From contig NZ_CP098517.1 in assembly GCF_023703775.1 (NCBI RefSeq), forward strand, positions 43,229-107,228: DNA of 64,000 nt, in the 5' to 3' direction. Shown piece by piece: positions 1 through 7,460 of this stretch. The notes under the pieces were generated by a model. That model was not told where the DNA came from. It saw only the letters and a list, made by a program, of their open reading frames with translations, and did no database searches. The stretch's first letter is position 1. Each line of letters opens with the position of its first letter. The translations under genes were made by a program, and so were the position numbers. Origin of the DNA: Haloplanus sp. GDY1 (GTDB taxonomy: Archaea > Halobacteriota > Halobacteria > Halobacteriales > Haloferacaceae).

Positions 1-48
1 GACCTCGACGAGCACGAGGAAATCTACGACGAACTCGCGACTGAGTAG
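1..48 (+). CDS. 3' end of an unidentified gene
   Basis: The first 48 bases read in frame as an acidic tail ending in ATELA-like residues and a TAG stop. Only fifteen codons are inside the window, so the product cannot be named. The strong bias to D and E fits a haloarchaeal protein. It converges with the HTH gene on the other strand, with about 80 bases between the two stops. Confidence 0.5.
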   Translation, partial: DLDEHEEIYDELATE

Positions 49-128
49 GACTATCTCTTCGCTGCGGGCTCTACCATTACGCCGGCCAGCCGAGCGATAT
101 CGGTCTTCCAGCCCTCCAGCGATCGTCG

Positions 129-680
129 CTACCGCCGCCGGGAACTGCTGTAGTCCGTCATCTGTTCGCGAGCGGCTTCGACATCCGAGTAGAGTGCCAA
201 CGCATGCTTGATGAGCCGCCGGTCTTCCAGATTCTCCTCCCAGCGCGTGACGACATCGCGGCGTTCCTGAAGTTTGGCACTTGAGAGCGACCCATCAGCA
301 AGCGACTGTTCGAGGTCTTCCCACGTCTCGACGTCGTAGGTCGCCTGCCACTCCTCGATCTCCTTGGTAATCGCGGCCAATTCGCTCCGCAACTCCTCGC
401 GGGTGTTTTCCTCGATGAGCGTGCGGATCTCCTCGAAGAGCAGTCGCGTGTAGTTCGGCTGGTAGCGCGTGGTCTCGCCGGCCTCGACGCGACGCAGCTG
501 GCCTTGGTCGACGAGATCCTGGAGTTCCTCGTTGGTCGTACTCCAGGCGGCGTCGGCCTGCTCGCTGATCCAGTTAACCGACCGCGGTTCGCGAAGCGTC
601 TCGGCGACCGCCCGAATACGGTCGCGGGCACTCATCGACTCAGCCCACGTCTGGACGCCATCTCGCGGGGATTCGGACAT
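129..680 (-). CDS. Haloarchaeal winged-helix/HTH regulator
   Basis: This 183-residue protein begins MSESPRDGVQTW. I chose that ATG because the longer upstream reading runs through the promoter region. Residues 15-75 look like a winged helix: a helix, then a segment ending SVNWISEQADAAWS, then a short wing with RRVEAGETTRYQ. The second half is highly charged and helical, suggesting a coiled-coil or dimerisation region. Many haloarchaeal plasmids encode such regulators. A TATA-like CATATATG lies about 40 bases before the start, followed further upstream by a perfect dyad that could be its own operator. The target is unknown. Confidence 0.6.
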   Translation of the reverse strand: MSESPRDGVQTWAESMSARDRIRAVAETLREPRSVNWISEQADAAWSTTNEELQDLVDQGQLRRVEAGETTRYQPNYTRLLFEEIRTLIEENTREELRSELAAITKEIEEWQATYDVETWEDLEQSLADGSLSSAKLQERRDVVTRWEENLEDRRLIKHALALYSDVEAAREQMTDYSSSRRR

Positions 681-734
681 GCTTGGCACCTCTTGCAACA
701 GTGTTCGCGTTGTACTCCCATATATGTTTGTACT

Positions 735-752
735 CTCTCGTATAATCGAGAG
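735..752. promoter_or_regulatory. Perfect dyad upstream of the HTH gene
   Basis: CTCTCG and CGAGAG flank a 6-base TATAAT centre. The dyad lies about 55 bases upstream of the minus-strand HTH start and about 50 bases upstream of the plus-strand gene at 805, so it could control both divergent genes. A second TATA-like sequence, CATATATG, lies at about 719-726. Operator function is inferred from position and symmetry only. Confidence 0.4.
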
Positions 753-804
753 GATATTGCGAGCGAAGGCCTCCGGACGTTGAAATGCGATACCGACAGA
801 AGCT

Positions 805-1713
805 ATGAGCCAACCGATGCACAACCGATATTCTGACTTCGAGGAACTGCGGCCGACCGGCGAGGCGTCCCACATTCCGGACACGAGGCTGGACGACGGC
901 TGTGAGGGTGCCCCCCGGCGGCAACGCGTCGCGACGAGCGCTGGTGGCTACCCTGATGCGCCGACGGCCGCCGACGGCGAGTGTCGGTCCTGTGGGGCGT
1001 CAGTCCCGATCGGCCAGACGAAATGCCGGTTCTGTCTCACCAACCATCTCGGGAGTGACGCCACAAGCACGAACGAGACAGCGTCGACGACGTTCCTCGG
1101 TATCGTCCACCTGATCGTCGAGTCGACCACGTTCTACGGCGCCGTCGCGAAGGGCGGCGCAGCGGCGAACCTCCTCTCCGCCAACGAGGCGGAGCCGGCC
1201 GTCGACAACTACACCCTCATCTACGATCTCGACGAAGCACCGGCGCGCCAGCTGGTCGAGCAATGGCCCTCACTCCCCGACGCGGTACAGGTGTCGTCAG
1301 CGGAGGGAGAGCGGCTTCTCAGTGCCGCCCGTGACCGGACTGGGTGGCGCGGGCAGGGAGCGTCGGAGCGTCAGGAGCAGGCCCCGACGCGGCTCTACGA
1401 CCAGCGTGGGGACGGCATCCGCGACGCGTCGCGTCTCGACGCGGTCCTCGACGATGCCGACGACGCGGTGTGGCTGGTTCCAGCGATGGCGCTGACCGAA
1501 TCTACTGGCGAGGCTGCGGCTGACCGCCAGGTGTCGTCGGTACCGACGACGCAGGAACTCGACTGTCAAACCTGTGGACGGGCGACCGACCATCAGTTCA
1601 AGACCCACGAGTCGGTCCCGGATGAAGCGTGGACGGGGCAACCGATCTGGGAGTGCCGGGTGTGTGGCTCAGCTCGCTACGGACCCAGCAAAGCGGGTCA
1701 GGACTCGCCTTAA
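805..1713 (+). CDS. Haloarchaeal plasmid protein with two zinc-finger-like motifs
   Basis: The 302-residue product has a C-x2-C/C-x2-C cluster at about residues 59-75 (CRSCG, then CRFC) and a second pair near the C-terminus (CQTCG, then CRVCG). The region between is acidic, with FLGIVHLIVESTTFYGAV as its most hydrophobic part. I do not recognise the family by name, but such two-zinc-knuckle proteins are common on haloarchaeal plasmids. Its TAA stop lies inside the left arm of an inverted repeat that recurs seven times in the window. Binding to nucleic acid or protein is plausible but unproven. Confidence 0.6.
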   Translation: MSQPMHNRYSDFEELRPTGEASHIPDTRLDDGCEGAPRRQRVATSAGGYPDAPTAADGECRSCGASVPIGQTKCRFCLTNHLGSDATSTNETASTTFLGIVHLIVESTTFYGAVAKGGAAANLLSANEAEPAVDNYTLIYDLDEAPARQLVEQWPSLPDAVQVSSAEGERLLSAARDRTGWRGQGASERQEQAPTRLYDQRGDGIRDASRLDAVLDDADDAVWLVPAMALTESTGEAAADRQVSSVPTTQELDCQTCGRATDHQFKTHESVPDEAWTGQPIWECRVCGSARYGPSKAGQDSP

Positions 1714-1751
1714 CCAACATAGCGACACAGAAACACACCAATGTTGGTTAA
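1710..1751. repeat. TTAACCAAC inverted repeat, copy 1
   Basis: TTAACCAACAT (1710-1720) and ATGTTGGTTAA (1741-1751) form a perfect 11-bp inverted repeat with a 20-base spacer. The left arm overlaps the stop codon of the preceding gene, and the next gene starts 75 bases downstream. This is one of seven copies. It may be a protein-binding operator or a transcript-end hairpin. Confidence 0.75.
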
Positions 1752-1790
1752 CGAGCAGGCCCCGTCCGACAGCTACCCGCAGCCGGAGAG

Positions 1791-1820
1791 GTTTCTCTGC
1801 GCCGTGAATCGGCGAGGCGC
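1791..1820 (+). promoter_or_regulatory. T-tract/GC hairpin leader element (copy 1)
   Basis: GTTTCTCT is followed by GCGCC, a 12-base loop and GGCGC, ending 6 bases before the ATG of the 62-residue ORF. It belongs to the recurrent leader family described in the findings. This copy has a longer loop without the GATGGGT sequence. Confidence 0.45.
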
Positions 1821-1825
1821 TTCAA

Positions 1826-2014
1826 ATGGACCCACGCAACACACCCGGATATCGACTGCATCGCTCACTCACCAATCTCAAACGCATCGAGACGGCCGGA
1901 CTCGACAACGCAGATCAGGAGCGGATAGAGGCAGCGAGAGCTCTCCTGCAAGACGTGAGTCTGCTCTCCCAGCCGGAAGACAGCGGGGACGCCGGAACAC
2001 AGATCGAGTCCTGA
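1826..2014 (+). CDS. Small conserved-looking haloarchaeal protein
   Basis: The product is 62 residues, beginning MDPRNTPGYRLHRSLTNLK, with a predicted helical pair centred on KRIETAGL and ERIEAARALLQDV, then an acidic tail. The start is supported by a leader hairpin ending 6 bases upstream. It lies between inverted repeat copy 1 and the TnpB-like gene, on the same strand. I do not recognise a function. Its helix content would suit a small regulator or antitoxin-like partner, which is speculation. Confidence 0.5.
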   Translation: MDPRNTPGYRLHRSLTNLKRIETAGLDNADQERIEAARALLQDVSLLSQPEDSGDAGTQIES

Positions 2015-2056
2015 GCGGCGGTATAACGATGAATCCGGATGTCTCGCTCCTGAGGC

Positions 2057-2090
2057 TGTTTATTGCCCCCCAGAAGGGGTGCGGGGGAGA
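2057..2090 (+). promoter_or_regulatory. T-tract/GC hairpin leader element (copy 2)
   Basis: TGTTTATTG precedes a C-rich arm and a G-rich arm around AGAAGGGGTGC, ending about 19 bases before the chosen TnpB ATG. Its presence suggests the TnpB gene is under resident plasmid control rather than being a fresh insertion. Confidence 0.5.
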
Positions 2091-2108
2091 GAACCACGAG
2101 GCCAACAA

Positions 2109-3917
2109 ATGACCCACCTCACTGAACAATTCCATATTCCCCGAGAGTATCACGCTGCCTGTTCCCGAATCCTAGAGCTCGGGCAACGCCATCTCCGTCG
2201 ATTGCTCAAGGAAGAATACTGGCGAGACAGGCACCTCGAAGCGATTCAGTCCCGCGATAGCAACGACCACACCTACGTCCGAGACGACGAGTACGAGCCG
2301 TTCGAGGACATAGACGCATACCTCTACAACCGATTCAAGCGATGTATCTACCATCGTGTTACTCGGATTCTAAAAGCTCATCGTGAGAAGTACCGTGCCT
2401 TCCAGTTCATCGTCGAAACTGTCGAGGAACGAAAAATCAGGCGGGTTGGATGGCAGCAGCTTCGAAGCCGCCTATTCGATAGTGGAGACTCACCGTACAT
2501 CCAGTGGAGCAATATCGAAACCGTCGTCGAGCAGCTAAACAATCATTACGACCGGAATGGCCGATTTCCTGAAGCATACACGGACCTCGTCGACTGTCCC
2601 CAGCCCGACGACACGGTTCCCTTCGGCCCGGACAGTCGTGGAGACATCCACGAGGTCCAAGCCGCGGACGGAGAAGTCGTGGTGATGCTGAAGGCGCCGG
2701 ATTCGCTATCGCCCAACTCGTATGCCGACTGGACAGAGCACGAAATACGGTTCCCAGCCCACCAACGGTTCAACGAGATGCTTGAGGCAGGGGAGCTGAA
2801 AGCGCCGACACTGCATTCCTCCGAATACGGCTATACGCTGGACGTGCCAGTGGATGTTCCCGAGACCTCCGTAGACACCACTTCCGACCGTGTTCTCGCT
2901 GTGGACCTCGGCGTGAAAAAGCAGGCAACTGCGGTTGTGTTAGACGGATCTGAAGACGGGAAAGATGAATCCCAGATCGCGCCACCCAACTTCGTCGACC
3001 ACCACGCGAAGGACAAACTGTTTCGAGTGAAAGCCGACGCCGAGGGCATAGACAGCCGCCTTGCCGAACTCCGCCAACAGGGCAAGAGCCATACCGAGCA
3101 GTTCGCTCACCTCCTCAGCGAATATCGCCGGACGCGACGGAAGGAGCGACGTCTCCGCGACCAGATCCAGCACGATGTAGCAAATCAGCTGGTGTGGCTC
3201 GCGGCCGTTCACGAGTGCGAGACGATCGTCCTCGAGTCGCTAGGGCAGTTTGAGGCCGAAGAGACGGGTGGCGTGACGGCATGGAGCATCTCGACGTGGG
3301 CCCATGGGAAGTTACTTGAGCGGCTCCGGTACAAGGGTGACCTCCTCGGGCTCGACGTCGAGACGGTGAATCCCTGGGGGACATCACGCTACTGTCCGCG
3401 ATGTGGCGAACGCGGCAAGACCGTGAAGGCCCCGACAGATCACACCGAGTTACGCAACGGCGGCCACTTCTACTGTCCCAGCTGTGAGTATGAGTGCGAC
3501 CGAGATGTGGTCGGCGCGGTCAATGTCGGACGAAAACACCTCTCTGGGAGTCGGATGGAAACGGCGAATCCCTGTGTCTACACGGCGCGGGGAAATCACG
3601 CCAGCTTTCCATCACGCCCCACCTGCGAGCGTGTCCGTTCTGAGGCCGGCACGGAGGATTCAGAAACCGTGTCGGTGCCTGGCGTTCAGTCCGCGGCCAA
3701 CAGTGAACAGGACCCGGCGAGTGGCCGTCAGACCCGATTGTCCGAGTACCGTTCTTCGTCCCTCACTACGACACGAAGCCGGGCAGAGGAAGGACTGCAA
3801 CAAAATCAGAGCAGGAAGACGGGACTGCGGTGTCCCAGCGGGAGCATTACGAGGCAGTGTTTGCTCGTCAGCACGAACGATTCCCACGAGGTGCTTCCAA
3901 ATCCTGCCGAAAATTAG
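2109..3917 (+). CDS. tnpB: TnpB-like RuvC nuclease (IS200/IS605 OrfB family), long form
   Basis: TnpB proteins are RNA-guided DNA nucleases and the ancestors of Cas12. Here the RuvC-I aspartate is in VLAVDLGVKK, the RuvC-II glutamate in ETIVLESLG, the zinc ribbon is CPRCG plus CPSC, and the RuvC-III aspartate is in CDRDVVGAVNV, so the catalytic residues look intact. The 602 residues exceed the usual 350-450. The N-terminal part is large, and about 100 low-complexity, S/R-rich residues follow RuvC-III. The start (MTHLTEQFHIP) follows a leader hairpin. No tnpA is adjacent and I found no insertion-sequence ends. The extra C-terminal reading frame may partly be DNA encoding the guide RNA, as in other tnpB genes. 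Confidence 0.8.
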   Translation: MTHLTEQFHIPREYHAACSRILELGQRHLRRLLKEEYWRDRHLEAIQSRDSNDHTYVRDDEYEPFEDIDAYLYNRFKRCIYHRVTRILKAHREKYRAFQFIVETVEERKIRRVGWQQLRSRLFDSGDSPYIQWSNIETVVEQLNNHYDRNGRFPEAYTDLVDCPQPDDTVPFGPDSRGDIHEVQAADGEVVVMLKAPDSLSPNSYADWTEHEIRFPAHQRFNEMLEAGELKAPTLHSSEYGYTLDVPVDVPETSVDTTSDRVLAVDLGVKKQATAVVLDGSEDGKDESQIAPPNFVDHHAKDKLFRVKADAEGIDSRLAELRQQGKSHTEQFAHLLSEYRRTRRKERRLRDQIQHDVANQLVWLAAVHECETIVLESLGQFEAEETGGVTAWSISTWAHGKLLERLRYKGDLLGLDVETVNPWGTSRYCPRCGERGKTVKAPTDHTELRNGGHFYCPSCEYECDRDVVGAVNVGRKHLSGSRMETANPCVYTARGNHASFPSRPTCERVRSEAGTEDSETVSVPGVQSAANSEQDPASGRQTRLSEYRSSSLTTTRSRAEEGLQQNQSRKTGLRCPSGSITRQCLLVSTNDSHEVLPNPAEN

Positions 3918-4075
3918 AACGGCTACGATGACTTTGAGGTCTACGAAAGTTTAGGACCTTACGGACCACGACATCGGAATCGCGAGGGTCGAAGTTCTCC
4001 GAGACCTTCGCTAGCTCAGGACTCCGCCGGAGAGCTTCGCACACTACTTGCCCAACCTGTAAACCGCCAAATCAA
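3918..4075 (+). other. Non-coding stretch after tnpB, possible guide-RNA end
   Basis: This 158-base gap follows the TnpB stop. It contains a short hairpin, CTCCGCCGGAG, near 4020-4032. TnpB guide RNAs are normally encoded at the 3' end of the gene and just beyond, so this is where one would sit. I cannot define the element end or a guide segment by eye. Confidence 0.25.
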
Positions 4076-5458
4076 CTATGGACAGTCTTGCTCGATATTA
4101 TTGAGTTCATTTAGTGCCTCCAGACGTTGTTTGGCCTGGCGTTGCTTCTTTTCTCGCTGGGGCTCTTCCATACGGGCATATCGGAAGGCCTCTGCCACCA
4201 CGTTTTGATCCAGCCCATAGAAATCGTCTATATATAATTGAATCAATGAATCAGCTAAGTACTTGGCCACGCGTTCATGGATTTCCCAGATGTCCCCCCA
4301 GTTTGCTTCGTGGACCCATTTGTTCCGTGTGTCATAGAGCTGCTCAGTGATGGTTTTGAAAAATATTTCGTGGGCCTCACTGGCACTGACACTATATGCC
4401 CACATCGCCCGGTCAACGATTTCGCTTTTTTCACCGTGCCCAGCTAATGTGAGTTCTTCAATACACCGCCAAAATCCGAAAAATGCATTCTGACGTTCTG
4501 TCTCGAGCATTGCTCGCTGATACTCTAAAAGAGCATCTTGGAATATCCCTGCAAGTCCATCAGCGCCATAATTGAAGGACGGGATCTCCTCAAACCGCTC
4601 CGGCAGATCTCCATTAGTCCAATCCAAGTCCACAGTGCGAGGTGAACTCCTATTGGTGATGGCGACCTCTAATGGATGGTCAGTGCCAGCTGTAAGGACA
4701 GCCATCGGTTCTTGTATCCATGACCACCGTGGGTTCCCTGGCGAGGACTGGTCCCGCTCGCTCAATCGCTGAATTTCCCAACAATAGAGTGTATGATTGA
4801 TCTTCGCACACAACAGATTCAGAGCAGTATTGAGCTTATTCGCTGCATAGCTACGTCCTTTCGACTGAATAGTCGTCGTCCAATAGCTATAATCTGTATC
4901 CTCACACAGCGACTCCACCGTCCCAGTTCCGAATGTGTCGGGATACCTTCTAAATTCTGAAAGCTGCTCAGACCATTCAGACTCAGAGATTGGCTGGAAG
5001 GTAATATCGAAAATCTCAATTTCTGGCGGAGAGCCAGCCCATTGTATATTCAACGGGAAATAGAAGATAGTTTCCAGTTGCTCACCCTGCCCGATTTCAG
5101 CAATGACCTGATTGACTTTTGCCTCGTACGTCGATACCAGTCCATCTTCTTCAATCGATTCCTCAACGGGATAGTGATATTCGTCCCAGTCTACCTCAGC
5201 GTCCGATTCGAATGCCAGGTCTTGGATGATGCCCATCACATCTGACATTATATCAGATGGAGCAATTCCCAAGTCATAGAGCGGGAAAGTCTCCTGTGCT
5301 AGTTTCTCGAACGCATAATTTGAACGATGGCGAGCCCACGGTGACGACGAGCGTTCGCTTGCTTCAAACGCATCAGGTGTCGAATTACGGCTGATATCGT
5401 GTTGCCAGTCAATTGCCCATTCTAGCAGCTGGTGAATTTCTTCCGACTCTAATGACAT
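4076..5458 (-). CDS. HEPN-domain protein (ApeA-like), putative RNase
   Basis: The 460-residue product has a large N-terminal region with a beta-rich look, then a helical C-terminal domain containing RNKWVH at residues 378-383. That matches the R-N-x3-H catalytic signature of HEPN ribonucleases, a fold used in abortive-infection and toxin systems. The preceding helix includes RAMLETERQNAFFGFWRCIEEL, which in ApeA-type proteins pairs with the RNxxxH helix. The tail is strongly charged. The gene is AT-richer than its neighbours and stands alone on the minus strand between TnpB and backbone genes, which suggests acquisition as a single-gene defence cargo. RNase activity is inferred from the motif only. 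Confidence 0.65.
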   Translation of the reverse strand: MSLESEEIHQLLEWAIDWQHDISRNSTPDAFEASERSSSPWARHRSNYAFEKLAQETFPLYDLGIAPSDIMSDVMGIIQDLAFESDAEVDWDEYHYPVEESIEEDGLVSTYEAKVNQVIAEIGQGEQLETIFYFPLNIQWAGSPPEIEIFDITFQPISESEWSEQLSEFRRYPDTFGTGTVESLCEDTDYSYWTTTIQSKGRSYAANKLNTALNLLCAKINHTLYCWEIQRLSERDQSSPGNPRWSWIQEPMAVLTAGTDHPLEVAITNRSSPRTVDLDWTNGDLPERFEEIPSFNYGADGLAGIFQDALLEYQRAMLETERQNAFFGFWRCIEELTLAGHGEKSEIVDRAMWAYSVSASEAHEIFFKTITEQLYDTRNKWVHEANWGDIWEIHERVAKYLADSLIQLYIDDFYGLDQNVVAEAFRYARMEEPQREKKQRQAKQRLEALNELNNIEQDCP

Positions 5459-5536
5459 TGCCCCACTATTAGTACAGGACTATGAATAATCGCCGGGACA
5501 GAACTAACCCAGTAGGCTGTTCGAACCGGTCACAGC

Positions 5537-5570
5537 TGTTTGTTTTTCTTCCCCCGGGAGGGGTGCGGGG
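5537..5570 (+). promoter_or_regulatory. T-tract/GC hairpin leader element (copy 3)
   Basis: TGTTTGTTTTTCTT precedes a C-rich arm, GGGAGGGGTG and CGGGG. The element ends 38 bases before the ATG of the 220-residue gene. Confidence 0.5.
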
Positions 5571-5607
5571 CGATCCAGTCGCGGTCGCCCCGTGAGGTGA
5601 TTGCTCG

Positions 5608-6270
5608 ATGGGACACCGCGCACTCGTTGCGTACGAACGCACAGACGGACAGTACACGCTCCACTACAGCCATTGGGGCGCAGCGAACCTCAAGCTCAAG
5701 CACCGAATTTCGGCTGAGTCGCCGTTCGGTGGCGACGACACCGACTCCAAGTGGGCGAAACAGCTCCTCGCAGAGCTTGCCGATGGCCTTGAGGCAGATG
5801 CGGTCGACGGCTACCTCGCTGGCGAGGATCGACCGTCGACGGTCGTCGAGCCGAAACCCCGCGCCACCGGGCTCACCCTCGACGAGATCGTCGCGGACCA
5901 TCTCGACTACCTCCACCACGAGGCGTTCTTCGTGGTGTCGACGACGTTCGAGGCGACCGCCTATCGGACGCTGTGGTTCGGGCTCCAGTACGACTCGGAG
6001 ACGGTCGAACAGGGAGAGACGGTCGGGAACGGCGCGCTCGCGACGGTGCGCTGGTACGACGGCGAGCCGGTCGGCGACGGCCACCTGCAGGGACAGTTCG
6101 CGGCCCTCAAAGACGTCGTTGGCGACATGCTCGACAAGGGCGTCTTCACGCCGTCGACGGCGAGACAGTACCTGAAACAGAAGCTGGCCGAGCGAGTCGG
6201 AGACCGACAGGAGCTCCTCATTCCGACCGGAGAATCACCCTTCGAGACAGCGAGTCTCGGCAAGCCGTAA
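5608..6270 (+). CDS. Haloarchaeal DUF6735-like protein
   Basis: The 220-residue product starts MGHRALVAYERTDGQYTLHY. The run YTLHYSHWGAANLKLKHR resembles the start of a haloarchaeal-only family that I recall as DUF6735, but I could not check this. It has alternating strands and acidic helices, no membrane segments and no recognisable catalytic motif. A leader hairpin precedes it. It is the first of a set of co-oriented backbone genes. Function is unknown. Confidence 0.65.
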   Translation: MGHRALVAYERTDGQYTLHYSHWGAANLKLKHRISAESPFGGDDTDSKWAKQLLAELADGLEADAVDGYLAGEDRPSTVVEPKPRATGLTLDEIVADHLDYLHHEAFFVVSTTFEATAYRTLWFGLQYDSETVEQGETVGNGALATVRWYDGEPVGDGHLQGQFAALKDVVGDMLDKGVFTPSTARQYLKQKLAERVGDRQELLIPTGESPFETASLGKP

Positions 6271-6307
6271 CACCAATCCCTTAGTGGATATCGGGGGATG
6301 TCTAAGT

Positions 6308-6592
6308 ATGTCAAATCAGTCTGAAGATGACGTTCGTGTTTGGCTTGTCGAACGGACGTACTCCGATGACGAGCAGAACCTGATCATCCTCACCTACGCA
6401 ACACCCGATGGAGAACAGTACTATCGGAAGGAACGCGCACTCACGTCCTTCACCGACGTCCGAGATACGACAGCAGCAGTCGATGCTGAACCCGGCAATC
6501 TTGGCATGGTCGATGACCCCGACCTCCAGGAGCAATACGCGGCCGAAGCACAGCGAATGCAGGAAGTTCACGACCCTGACGACGTAATCTGA
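6308..6592 (+). CDS. Small acidic haloarchaeal protein
   Basis: The product has 94 residues from MSNQSEDDVRVWLV. I chose this ATG over an upstream one because the start MSNQ gives a typical acidic leader. A beta-hairpin-like segment (VWLVERTY, LIILTYATPDG) is followed by an acidic helix ending VHDPDDVI. It lies between the DUF6735-like gene and the metal ATPase regulator, all on the same strand. I do not recognise it. Confidence 0.55.
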   Translation: MSNQSEDDVRVWLVERTYSDDEQNLIILTYATPDGEQYYRKERALTSFTDVRDTTAAVDAEPGNLGMVDDPDLQEQYAAEAQRMQEVHDPDDVI

Positions 6593-6653
6593 GATCTACT
6601 GGTCGACAACGCTGCAGGCCATGGGTTATGTCGTAGCAGGCCTTAGACGGGGT

Positions 6654-7400
6654 ATGCGCGAACTCGTCTTCGCTCTCGAATACGAGCCCGGCTGCAACAG
6701 GGTGGCGGACGCCCTCGCCGACCACCCCGACGCTCGCGTTCGCTCGCTCTCGCTGCACGCCACTGCCGAGCGTCTCTGGCGGGTCGACCATGCCACCGGT
6801 ACGCCTGAGGCGCTCAACGCCATCGAGGACGCCTTTCTCAACGGCGACTACTACGCTGACTGTCTCGCCACCGAGGACTGCAACGCCACACAGACCACCC
6901 GCGTCCTCGACCGCACGGACGACGCGCTCATCCTCTACTCAGATTGGGAGCGCACTCCGACCTGCGCCTCAGTCCCCCACATCGCTCGCGACCACCTCGG
7001 CGACGGCGTGCTGTTCGAGACTCGTCACGAGGGCCGCCACTACACGTGGCGACTCATCCACTCCGGCGATGGCGACGTGGCGGCGTTCTTCGACGCTCTC
7101 AAAGTCGCCGTCGGGGAGTGCGCCCAGATGGAGATGCTCCGCACAGCGGACACAACATCAGCTAGGGGAAGCGACGGAACACCAAGTGGATTGCCTCCAG
7201 CCCAAGAGGCTGCTCTCCAGGCCGCCGTCGAACACGGCTACTACGAATCACCCCGCGAGGTCGATGTTGGAGAACTCGCAGAGCATCTCGACGTGCCACG
7301 GTCAACACTCACCTACCGACTCCGTCGGGCGGAAGAACATTTGGCGAAGCAACATGTCGCCGGCGAGCGGGTAGCGGAAGAACGGCTGGCATCCCACTGA
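6654..7400 (+). CDS. Bat-type HTH regulator, probable control of the metal ATPase
   Basis: The 248-residue protein ends in a helix-turn-helix of the bacterio-opsin activator type (HTH_10). LPPAQEAALQAAVEHGYYE is followed by VDVGELAEHLDVPRSTLTYR and a final helix RRAEEHL. The N-terminal two thirds form the usual beta-rich sensory part, with DALILYSDW and VLFETRHEGRHYTW. I chose the start MRELVFALEYEP, which opens directly with the expected first strand. It ends about 60 bases before the Zn/Cd ATPase on the same strand, and a 16-bp palindrome sits in the gap, so regulation of the pump is likely. Which metal it responds to cannot be read. Confidence 0.75.
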   Translation: MRELVFALEYEPGCNRVADALADHPDARVRSLSLHATAERLWRVDHATGTPEALNAIEDAFLNGDYYADCLATEDCNATQTTRVLDRTDDALILYSDWERTPTCASVPHIARDHLGDGVLFETRHEGRHYTWRLIHSGDGDVAAFFDALKVAVGECAQMEMLRTADTTSARGSDGTPSGLPPAQEAALQAAVEHGYYESPREVDVGELAEHLDVPRSTLTYRLRRAEEHLAKQHVAGERVAEERLASH

Positions 7401-7408
7401 GGGCCGTA

Positions 7409-7424
7409 GTTGGAATATTCCAAC
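7409..7424. promoter_or_regulatory. Perfect 16-bp palindrome before the metal ATPase
   Basis: GTTGGAATATTCCAAC is fully self-complementary and lies between the HTH gene and the pump, 36 bases before the chosen pump ATG. Position and symmetry suggest an operator overlapping the core promoter. A TTG inside it could open a longer reading frame for the ATPase, but I consider that unlikely. Confidence 0.55.
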
Positions 7425-7460
7425 AAAGACATATCGAACTCCCGCTCCTACCGTGACGTG

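Noticed and set aside
158..631. Arginine/serine-rich frames antisense to the acidic genes throughout
   Set aside because: They are mirror frames of GC-rich acidic genes, with basic low-complexity products and no domains.
7410..7460. Longer P-type ATPase starting at TTG
   Set aside because: The TTG lies inside a perfect palindrome, and the extra 17 residues lack family similarity; the ATG at 7461 gives a normal HMA leader.
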